Shown piece by piece: positions 1-5,206 of a DNA stretch of 5,206 nt (within the stretch, counting starts at the first letter, position 1; each line of letters starts with the position of its first letter). Source of the DNA: Propionibacteriaceae bacterium (GTDB taxonomy: Bacteria > Actinomycetota > Actinomycetes > Propionibacteriales > Propionibacteriaceae); the NCBI GenBank assembly GCA_024636075.1, contig JAGXHS010000060.1, forward strand, positions 1 through 5,206, in the 5' to 3' direction. The position numbers and the translations under genes were made by a program. The notes beneath the pieces were generated by a model. That model made no database searches. It was not told the origin of the DNA and saw nothing but the letters and a program-made list of their open reading frames with translations.

Positions 1-818
1 AGAGTTGGTGCATCGAAGGCCAACGGGTTGCGGCGCAGCGCCAACGGCAGATCGTCCAGCCGCGCCATGTTGCCCCGGCTGATCGCTGCCCGCCCCAGCC
101 TGGGCGGCGCCGACAGGGTGTCGAACCAGGCCGAGGAGTATTCGTAGTTCTCCTCGGAACCATCGGCGTGCACGGCGATGGTCTCGTCCAGGGTGCTGGT
201 GCGCATCCCGTCAGCGAGGAAGTAGGCCGTCTCCACCCGAGTCAGGCGCAGGCGTGCCCGCACGATCACCCCGGTCAACCCGACACCGGCCACCGTCGCC
301 CAGAACAGCTCGCCGTCGGGGTCGTCCTCACCTCCCTCCGGGGTGAGGGTGAGCAGCCGACCGTCGGCCACGATCAGATCCAGCGATGCCACATGGTTGC
401 CGAACGACCCGGCTGTGTGGTGGTTCTTGCCGTGGATGTCGCAGGCGATCGCACCGCCGACGGTCACCTGCCGAGTGCCGGGCAGCACCGGCACCCACAA
501 GCCGTGCGGCAAAGCGGCCCGCATCAGTGCGTCCAGGCTCACCCCCGCGTCCACGTCGGCGATGCCACTGCCGGCGTCGATGTGATGAATTCGGTTCATC
601 GCCGTCATGTCCGCTACGACACCCCCGCCGTTCTGCGCCACGTCCCCGTAGCTGCGGCCCAAGCCCCGGGCGATGACGCCGCGACCCGAGGCGCCGGAAG
701 TGTGGCACTTCTCGGATGCCTGACCGATCAGTGCGGCGAGTTCGTCGAGACCGCAGACCGGCACCACGGATGCCACGCTGGGAGCGGTGCGACCCCAGCC
801 ACTGAGCGATGTCGTCAC
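1..818 (-). CDS. dprE1: Decaprenylphosphoryl-beta-D-ribose 2'-oxidase, N-terminal part (3' end outside window)
   Basis: FAD-dependent oxidase that, in mycobacteria, oxidises decaprenyl-phosphoryl-ribose to the 2'-keto intermediate; DprE2 then reduces this to decaprenyl-phosphoryl-arabinose, the arabinose donor for cell-wall arabinan. The window holds 272 codons of a family about 460 long. Against M. tuberculosis DprE1 as I recall it, the match is close and collinear: SGWGRTAPSV near residue 6, the FAD-loop motif ARGLGRSYGD at 50-59, WVPVLPGTRQVTVGG at 108-122, CDIHGKNHH at 126-134, LFWATV at 171-176, and YSSAWFD at 227-233. Counterparts of M. tuberculosis Tyr60, His132 and Trp230 fall at Tyr57, His129 and Trp231. 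A 4-residue acidic insertion lies near 161-169. The benzothiazinone-target Cys is beyond the window. The GTG at 818 was chosen because it gives the right N-terminus and overlaps the glnE stop (GTGA), with a GGGG 6 bases upstream. Co-transcription with glnE is inferred. A paralogue with another prenyl-sugar substrate is possible but less likely. Confidence 0.92.
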   Translation of the reverse strand, partial: MTTSLSGWGRTAPSVASVVPVCGLDELAALIGQASEKCHTSGASGRGVIARGLGRSYGDVAQNGGGVVADMTAMNRIHHIDAGSGIADVDAGVSLDALMRAALPHGLWVPVLPGTRQVTVGGAIACDIHGKNHHTAGSFGNHVASLDLIVADGRLLTLTPEGGEDDPDGELFWATVAGVGLTGVIVRARLRLTRVETAYFLADGMRTSTLDETIAVHADGSEENYEYSSAWFDTLSAPPRLGRAAISRGNMARLDDLPLALRRNPLAFDAPT

Positions 819-3787
819 GGTTTGCCCCAGAACAGAGTGTCCACCACCCGGGCAGCGTGGCGAGAATTACGCCGCCAGTCATCCACCAGCTCAGAGGCAC
901 ATCCGACCGGGTACCCCAGCAGGTGCGCGACACCGGCAACGTCGCGAGCGTCGGTGGGGATGGCATCGGACGCTCTGCCGCGAGACAGCACGATGGCATT
1001 GCGCAGCTTCGACGCGAAGCGCCAGGAAGCCTCCAGTGCATCGGCCTGGTCAGGAGTGATCGCCCCCAGCCGGGTCAGTTCGTGCAGAGCCGGCAGTGTC
1101 GAGGTGCTGCGCACTTCGGGATGTCCGCTGCCGCGCTGCATCTGCAGCACCTGCACCGTCCACTCCACGTCTGACAGACCACCACGCCCAAGCTTGGTGT
1201 TGCGTGCCGGGTCGGAACCGCGGGGCATTCGTTCGGTCTCCATCCGTAGCTTCAGCTTGCGGATGTCGTTCAGCTGGCCGCCACTCAGACCCTTCGCCGG
1301 CCAACGCAGTTCCGCCACCGAGGCGAGCAGCCTCCCGGTGAGTTCGGCGTCGCCAGCACCGTGAGCGGCTCTGACCAAGGCCTGGGCTTCCCATGTCGAT
1401 GACCACCGCTGGTAGTAGCTCTGGTAGCTCGCCAGGGTGCGCACCAGTGCACCGCCCTTGCCTTCTGGGCGCAGATCGGCGTCTATCGCCAATGCGGGCT
1501 CCGGCCCGGGTTTGGTGAGCAGACCGCGCAGCGTCGACACGATGGCAGTGGCTTTCTGCAGCGCGGCGTCGTCCTCACCCTCCGCGATGACGAACATGGC
1601 ATCGCAGTCGGAGCCGTAACCCATCTCGCGACCGCCCCAGCGGCCCATCGCGACCACGCCGAGGCGTGGTGGATCCTCGACGCCTCGATGGGCGATCGAC
1701 AGTGCCGCATCAACCGTGGCGCCTGCCAGATCCGAGAGGGCGGCACCGATGGTCTCCAGATCGGTGAGATCGAGCAGGTCGGCGATGGCGATCCGGATCA
1801 GTTCCCTACGACGATAGGCGCGTACCGCAGAGATGGCCTGGTCGGGATCGGCATGGCGATCAGCGACCTTGATCATCGAGCGAACCAGTTCGTCGTGTTG
1901 CCGCGGTAGGAGTTGATCATCGCTGGCCAGCATCTGCACCGCATCCGGGGCGCGCTTGACCATGTCGACGACGTAGCGCGACGAGGCCAGGATGTGCGCC
2001 AGCCGAGGTGCCATCAAACCTTGATCACGCATCGCTCGCAGGTACCAGGGCGAACTGCCCAGCGCCTCCGACAGCTGACGGAAACTCAACAGACCAAGAT
2101 CAGGATTCGGTCCCTCCGCGAACCATCCCAACAGCACCGGCAGCAACTGTCGTTGGATGGCCACAGCTCGTGTGGTGCCTTGGGTGAGCGACTCCATGTG
2201 CCGCAACGCGCTTGCCGGGTCCTTGAACCCGAGTGCCCGCAACCGGGCCCGGGCCGCTTGTGGGCTGAGTCGCAACTCATCGGTGTCGATCTGCACCACG
2301 GCCTCGAGCAGCGGTGAGTAGAACACCCGCTGATGCAGCCGTTGGACACGTTTGGCGGAGGCCTGCCACTTCTCGGTCAGATCATCGGCGCTGCGTACAC
2401 CCAGGCCGCGAGCCAACCGGCGCAGGCCGGGCTCGTCGTCGGGCATCAGATGGGTACGGCGCATCCTGAAGAGCTGCGCGCGGTGCTCCAACACCCGCTG
2501 GAATCGGTAGGCGGCCGCGAGCTCAGCGCCGTCCGCACGCCCGATGTAGCCATGGTCGATCAACGATTGCAGACTGCTCAAGGTGTCCCGGGAGCGCAAC
2601 CGCTCATCAGCACGCCCGTGCACCAGTTGCAACATTTGCACTGTGAACTCGACGTCACGCAGACCACCTGAGGACAGCTTGATCTCCCGGTCCGCTTCGC
2701 GTGCCGGAATGTTCTCGATGACGCGCTTGCGCATTGCCCGGGACTCGCTGATGAAGCCGACGCGTTCACCGGCTTGCCAGACCCGTTCGGTGATCATCTC
2801 GCAGAAGGCAGCCCCCAGCTGTTGGTCGCCGGCCATCGGGCGCGCCTTCATCATCGCCTGGAACTCCCAGTTCGACGCCCACTTGTCATAGTAGGTGCGC
2901 ATGCTGCCCAGACTCCGCACCAGTGGGCCGGCCTTGCCTTCGGGCCGCAACCCCGGATCGACCTGCCAGATGGTGCCGGTTCGGGTGTGTGAGAAACAGA
3001 TCCGGGTGGTGGCTGCCGCCAGACGGGTGCCGATGGTCGTTGCCCGATCAGTGGAGACGTCATCGCTGGCGGGTTCCACCACGAACAGCACATCGACGTC
3101 AGAGATGTAATTGAGCTCCTGGGCTCCGCACTTGCCCAAACCGATCACAGAGAAGCGCACCTGATCGGCGTCCTCGACTTCGATCCCGGCAATCGACACC
3201 GCAGACTGCATCACCGCATCGGCGAGGTGCGCCAACTCTGCCGCGATGCTGTCCACGACCGCTTCCGGTTCGAGACTGGTCAGATCCCGTGCCGCGATTC
3301 GCACCAGATGTCGGCGGTTGGCGAGCCGGAGCCGATCCATCGCGGCGGACACGGCCTGCCGCCAGTGCTCCTCGGACGCCCGGGACACCCGCTCACGCAC
3401 ATCGCTGACGATCTGCTCCGCCGTCCAGCCGGAGGGCTCGTCGATCAGCACGTCAAGATCCTCGGGGTGGGAAAACAGGTGTTGACTCAGCGCCATACTG
3501 CCGCCGAGGATGGCCACGAGTCGTCGCAAGGGCCGCTCTTCGGCGCAGATCCTCGACAACACCGGGTGGGGGTGCCCTTTGGTCACCTCAGTCAGCGACT
3601 CCAGGCCGTCCAGCGCCATGTCCGGGTCGGCTGCCGATTCGCACTGTTCCAACCACGTCGTGTCTTCGCCGCTGAAGCACTCGCCGACTGCTCCCCGGGC
3701 AAGGTGCTGGACCACTTCTGCGGCATGCGAGGCGTCATCGAATCCGCGGCGAGCCAATTCGCCCGACAGGCTGGCGGTCCGGGTCAT
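815..3787 (-). CDS. glnE: Bifunctional glutamine synthetase adenylyltransferase / adenylyl-removing enzyme GlnE
   Basis: Cytoplasmic enzyme that tunes nitrogen assimilation by adding AMP to, and phosphorolytically removing it from, a Tyr of type I glutamine synthetase. The 990 residues are close to the 994 I recall for M. tuberculosis GlnE. Two homologous halves are visible. The N-terminal adenylyl-removing half has the nucleotidyltransferase motif at 216-232, ending SDVD (Asp230, Asp232), then VDPGLRPEGKAG with Asp277, then a helical GlnD-type segment with SSGGLRDVEF at 372-381. After a linker, the C-terminal adenylylating half repeats the set: GRWGGREMGYGSDCD at 715-729 (Asp727, Asp729), IDADLRPEGKGG with Asp769, and GRGGLSDVEW at 867-876. 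All metal-binding Asp residues are present, so both activities should be intact. The ATG start has AGGAAG 5 bases upstream. The gene overlaps downstream dprE1 by 4 bases and diverges from the SCP_3 gene. No GlnR-like box was recognised upstream. Confidence 0.97.
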   Translation of the reverse strand: MTRTASLSGELARRGFDDASHAAEVVQHLARGAVGECFSGEDTTWLEQCESAADPDMALDGLESLTEVTKGHPHPVLSRICAEERPLRRLVAILGGSMALSQHLFSHPEDLDVLIDEPSGWTAEQIVSDVRERVSRASEEHWRQAVSAAMDRLRLANRRHLVRIAARDLTSLEPEAVVDSIAAELAHLADAVMQSAVSIAGIEVEDADQVRFSVIGLGKCGAQELNYISDVDVLFVVEPASDDVSTDRATTIGTRLAAATTRICFSHTRTGTIWQVDPGLRPEGKAGPLVRSLGSMRTYYDKWASNWEFQAMMKARPMAGDQQLGAAFCEMITERVWQAGERVGFISESRAMRKRVIENIPAREADREIKLSSGGLRDVEFTVQMLQLVHGRADERLRSRDTLSSLQSLIDHGYIGRADGAELAAAYRFQRVLEHRAQLFRMRRTHLMPDDEPGLRRLARGLGVRSADDLTEKWQASAKRVQRLHQRVFYSPLLEAVVQIDTDELRLSPQAARARLRALGFKDPASALRHMESLTQGTTRAVAIQRQLLPVLLGWFAEGPNPDLGLLSFRQLSEALGSSPWYLRAMRDQGLMAPRLAHILASSRYVVDMVKRAPDAVQMLASDDQLLPRQHDELVRSMIKVADRHADPDQAISAVRAYRRRELIRIAIADLLDLTDLETIGAALSDLAGATVDAALSIAHRGVEDPPRLGVVAMGRWGGREMGYGSDCDAMFVIAEGEDDAALQKATAIVSTLRGLLTKPGPEPALAIDADLRPEGKGGALVRTLASYQSYYQRWSSTWEAQALVRAAHGAGDAELTGRLLASVAELRWPAKGLSGGQLNDIRKLKLRMETERMPRGSDPARNTKLGRGGLSDVEWTVQVLQMQRGSGHPEVRSTSTLPALHELTRLGAITPDQADALEASWRFASKLRNAIVLSRGRASDAIPTDARDVAGVAHLLGYPVGCASELVDDWRRNSRHAARVVDTLFWGKP
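825..828 (-). promoter_or_regulatory. Weak ribosome-binding site of dprE1 inside the glnE 3' end
   Basis: GGGG on the minus strand, 6 bases before the dprE1 GTG and inside the last codons of glnE. It is a weak match to the anti-Shine-Dalgarno sequence, so dprE1 translation probably depends at least partly on ribosomes terminating at the overlapping glnE stop. Confidence 0.4.
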
Positions 3788-3792
3788 GGGTG

Positions 3793-3798
3793 CTTCCT
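3793..3798 (-). promoter_or_regulatory. Ribosome-binding site of glnE
   Basis: AGGAAG on the minus strand, 5 bases before the ATG at 3787. It fixes the glnE start and argues against extending the plus-strand gene back to GTG 3790, which would run through it. Confidence 0.75.
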
Positions 3799-3816
3799 GA
3801 AATCCGATACGGTTGG

Positions 3817-3832
3817 CGTTGCTCTCTCAACG
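3817..3832. repeat. Inverted repeat, 5-base arms with 6-base centre
   Basis: CGTTG-ctctct-CAACG is a perfect short dyad midway between the two divergent start codons. It could be a transcription-factor half-site pair or chance; arms of this length are common in high-GC DNA. Confidence 0.35.
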
Positions 3833-3836
3833 ACGA

Positions 3837-3846
3837 GGTGATCACC
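3837..3846. repeat. Perfect 10-base palindrome GGTGATCACC
   Basis: An uninterrupted palindrome 15 bases before the SCP_3 ATG and only 4 bases beyond the preceding inverted repeat. An operator role is possible given its place, but no known regulator site was recognised and symmetry does not extend outward. Confidence 0.35.
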
Positions 3847-3851
3847 GATCT

Positions 3852-3855
3852 GGAG
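3852..3855 (+). promoter_or_regulatory. Ribosome-binding site of the SCP_3 gene
   Basis: GGAG with a 6-base spacer before ATG 3862. It decides the start at 3862 over the earlier in-frame GTG at 3790. Confidence 0.65.
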
Positions 3856-3861
3856 TGTGAG

Positions 3862-4551
3862 ATGTCCGCTGCTGGCCTTAGGGCTGCTCGAACCGCCCTG
3901 AAAGCTCTCAACACCCAACGAGACGCGTTGCTCACCTCCGGCGACCCCGCCGGCAAGCGAATCGCCCACATCGCTGGTGAACTCGCTCGCCAGGGATTCA
4001 GGGCGGGCACCATCGGTCGACACCTGCAGCCTGGGGTGGCGCTGCAGGGCTTCCGTGCCGCCGAGCCGTGGCTGGGAGTGCCAGCCGAAGTCGAAGAGCT
4101 TCTCAACGATCCTTTCACTCAGCCTGACGTACCCCGCACCTTCGCAATGCCCTGGGGTCGGGTAGCTGCCGCTACTCATCTTCACTGCGTGCTGCTGTGG
4201 ATGCTGGCGAACGTCGTGGCGGACGGCGGCGTGCCCGTCCGGCCGGCAATGGCTGAGGCGGTCCGATTCGTCAACAGCTGCCTGGCGTCGCGTCATGGTG
4301 GTCATTCGATTGAGCTGCGAGTGCCTCCGGTCAGCGCGGTCCAACTTGCCGCCATCGGCGAGGCGCCCCGCCACACTCGCGGCACCCCTGGCAGCGTGGT
4401 GGAGACCGACGCGACGACGTGGTTCCAGATCGCCATCGGTCGGGCCGATTTCTGCGCTGAGCAAGCCGCCGGCAGGCTCAGCGTCAGCGGCTCGCACGCC
4501 AGCGACGTGGCGTCGATGCTGCCAGTGGTCGATTTCGCCGCGGCACGCTGA
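3862..4551 (+). CDS. SCP_3 (bacterial sterol-carrier orthologue) domain protein with unrecognised N-terminal half
   Basis: A 229-residue protein. Its last ~100 residues match the actinobacterial 'sterol carrier family protein' domain (Pfam SCP_3), recognised from memory: AMAEAVRFVNSCLAS at 129-143, IELRVPPVSAVQ at 150-161, APRHTRGTPGSVVETD at 168-183, TTWFQIAIGR at 185-194, and GRLSVSGSHASDVASMLPV at 204-222. The fold is presumed to bind a lipid or other hydrophobic ligand; the real ligand and role are unknown. Residues 1-120 are Ala/Arg-rich and probably helical. They include a hydrophobic stretch around 108-120 (HCVLLWMLANVVA) too short for a confident membrane span, and I do not recognise this part. 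No signal peptide is seen. ATG 3862 was chosen over the GTG at 3790 because GGAG lies 6 bases before it, while a start at 3790 would overlap the glnE ribosome-binding site. Early codons look less GC3-biased than those of the neighbours. The gene stands alone on its strand, between glnA2 and glnE. Confidence 0.82.
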   Translation: MSAAGLRAARTALKALNTQRDALLTSGDPAGKRIAHIAGELARQGFRAGTIGRHLQPGVALQGFRAAEPWLGVPAEVEELLNDPFTQPDVPRTFAMPWGRVAAATHLHCVLLWMLANVVADGGVPVRPAMAEAVRFVNSCLASRHGGHSIELRVPPVSAVQLAAIGEAPRHTRGTPGSVVETDATTWFQIAIGRADFCAEQAAGRLSVSGSHASDVASMLPVVDFAAAR

Positions 4552-4574
4552 ACCTCGTTGCTGGCTCACGATGA
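4552..4574. other. Short convergent gap between the SCP_3 gene and glnA2, no terminator seen
   Basis: Only 23 bases separate the two stop codons. No stem-loop followed by a T-run is visible on either strand, so minus-strand transcription from glnA2 may continue antisense through the SCP_3 gene toward glnE. Confidence 0.5.
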
Positions 4575-5206
4575 TCAGATGGTGGGCAGCATCGCGGCCA
4601 GTTCGTGTGGGGTCACCTGACGGGAATAGGCCTCATATTCGGCTTTCTTGTTGCTCAGGAAGTAGTCGAAGACGTGTTCGCCGAGGGTGTCAGCAACCAG
4701 TTCACTGGATTCCATCACGTGGATCGCCTCGCCCAGGCTCCGCGGCAGCGTGTTGATGCCCATCAGGTTTCGCTCGCGCGGGGATAGTGACCAGACGTCG
4801 TCCTCGGCCTCAGGGGGGAGCTCGTACTCGCCTTCGATGCCGGCCAGCCCAGCAGTCAAGATCAGCGCATAGGCGAGGTAGGGGTTGGCTGCGGAATCGA
4901 TGGAGCGAAACTCGACGCGTGCCGATGACGACTTGTCGGCCTTGAACATCGGCACCCGCACCAACGCGGAACGATTGTTGCGGCCCCAGCAGATGAACCG
5001 CGGGGCCTCGTCACCGCCGGCGAGCCGTTTGTAGGAGTTCACCCACTGGTTGGTCACCGCGGTGATCTCCGGCGCGTGCCGCAGCAGACCGGCAACGAAC
5101 TGCTTGCCGACCTTCGACAACCGGGCCTCGTCGGCGGCGTCGTAGAAGGCGTTGGTGTCACCCTCGAACAAGCTGACGTGGGTGTGCATCCCTGAGCCGG
5201 CCACCC
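4575..5206 (-). CDS. glnA2: Glutamine synthetase family protein GlnA2, C-terminal part (5' end outside window)
   Basis: About 210 C-terminal residues of a type I glutamine synthetase, which ligates glutamate to ammonia or, in some relatives, to an amine, using ATP. Visible motifs are GSGMHTHVSLFEG with the metal/ATP-site His pair (5201-5166), VTNQWVNSYKRL and GGDEAP (flap Glu), WGRNNRSALVRVP, ARVEFRSIDSAANPYL (active-site Glu and Arg), and a C-terminus GEHVFDYF...QVTPHELAAMLP. The pattern is that of actinobacterial GlnA2 rather than GlnA1. Where adenylylated enzymes have NLYDLPPEE, this one reads DVWSLSPRE, so the modified Tyr is replaced by Trp (4791-4793). Streptomyces coelicolor GlnA2 has been reported to act on polyamines (gamma-glutamylpolyamine synthesis), so activity as a general glutamine synthetase should not be assumed. 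GlnA2 lies upstream of glnE on the same strand, as in mycobacteria, but here an opposite-strand gene intervenes. The apparent GTG at 5204 is an internal codon, not the start. Confidence 0.95.
   Translation of the reverse strand, partial: VAGSGMHTHVSLFEGDTNAFYDAADEARLSKVGKQFVAGLLRHAPEITAVTNQWVNSYKRLAGGDEAPRFICWGRNNRSALVRVPMFKADKSSSARVEFRSIDSAANPYLAYALILTAGLAGIEGEYELPPEAEDDVWSLSPRERNLMGINTLPRSLGEAIHVMESSELVADTLGEHVFDYFLSNKKAEYEAYSRQVTPHELAAMLPTI

Larger units (their letters stand above)
3788..3861. promoter_or_regulatory. Divergent intergenic region between glnE and the SCP_3 gene
   Basis: This 74-base gap must hold the start signals of the plus-strand SCP_3 gene and any glnE-proximal promoter. 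I see no good sigma-70-type promoter pair. TACGGT at 3808-3813 (+) fits a loose TANNNT -10 but lacks a convincing -35. On the minus strand TTGAGA with TATCGG is spaced only 15 bases and the -10 is poor. Two small inverted repeats lie here (3817-3832 and 3837-3846). The regulatory role is inferred from position. Confidence 0.5.

Noticed and set aside
328..1041. Minus-strand open frame of 237 codons spanning the glnE/dprE1 junction.
   Set aside because: It is in a different frame from both real genes, and its Arg-rich translation has no motif. The DprE1 frame through the same bases is strongly conserved.
168..1364. Plus-strand open frame of 398 codons antisense to dprE1 and the glnE 3' end.
   Set aside because: It lies opposite two confidently identified genes, and its composition (Arg, His, Pro, Ser-rich) is that of a shadow frame.
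3227..3841. Plus-strand open frame of 204 codons antisense to the glnE 5' end and running into the divergent gap.
   Set aside because: No domain is recognisable, it is antisense to conserved GlnE sequence, and it would collide with the start region of the real plus-strand gene.
3790..3861. In-frame 24-codon N-terminal extension of the SCP_3 protein from GTG 3790.
   Set aside because: It lacks an upstream ribosome-binding site, overlaps the glnE ribosome-binding site and would leave no room for a divergent promoter. ATG 3862 has a well-spaced GGAG.
3784..4569. Minus-strand open frame of 261 codons that begins just after the glnA2 stop and ends in an ATGA overlap with glnE, as if it were the missing operon gene.
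   Set aside because: The junctions are striking, but the translation is Arg/His/Gly-rich with no recognisable family. The plus strand of the same stretch encodes clear SCP_3 motifs with a proper ribosome-binding site. Long antisense frames are common in high-GC DNA.
4552..4574. Possible bidirectional terminator between the convergent SCP_3 and glnA2 genes.
   Set aside because: Only 3-base complementary arms could be found, with no T-run on either strand.

Overview
The window looks like chromosomal DNA of a high-GC actinomycete (Actinomycetota). By eye, G+C is in the low-to-mid 60s percent (not counted). All four genes belong to families typical of that phylum: a GlnA2-type glutamine synthetase, a full-length two-domain GlnE, a DprE1-type oxidoreductase and a bacterial sterol-carrier (SCP) orthologue protein. 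DprE1 hints at a lineage that makes, or descends from makers of, an arabinan-containing envelope. I cannot name a genus from sequence alone.

Layout from right to left on the minus strand: the C-terminal part of glnA2 (4575-5206, its 5' part lies beyond the window); complete glnE (815-3787); and the N-terminal 272 codons of dprE1 (1-818), whose GTG start overlaps the glnE stop by 4 bases. Between glnA2 and glnE, on the plus strand, sits a gene for an SCP_3-domain protein (3862-4551). It converges on glnA2 with a 23-base gap and diverges from glnE across a 74-base regulatory gap (3788-3861) that holds two small inverted repeats. Coding density is very high. I see no RNA gene, CRISPR array, transposon or clear rho-independent terminator.

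How the genes relate: GlnE is the bifunctional enzyme that adds AMP to, and removes it from, glutamine synthetase. The neighbouring glnA2 product is an unlikely target, because Trp stands where adenylylated enzymes have the modified Tyr. The probable substrate is a GlnA1-type enzyme elsewhere in the genome. The glnA2-glnE neighbourhood is known from Mycobacterium and Streptomyces. DprE1 oxidises decaprenyl-phosphoryl-ribose on the way to decaprenyl-phosphoryl-arabinose, and its tight coupling to glnE is unexpected: in M. tuberculosis it lies in the arabinogalactan gene cluster.

No wholly new system is evident. The points most worth a second look are the glnE/dprE1 translational overlap, the opposite-strand gene lodged between glnA2 and glnE (a possible noncontiguous operon), and the unrecognised N-terminal half of the SCP_3 protein.
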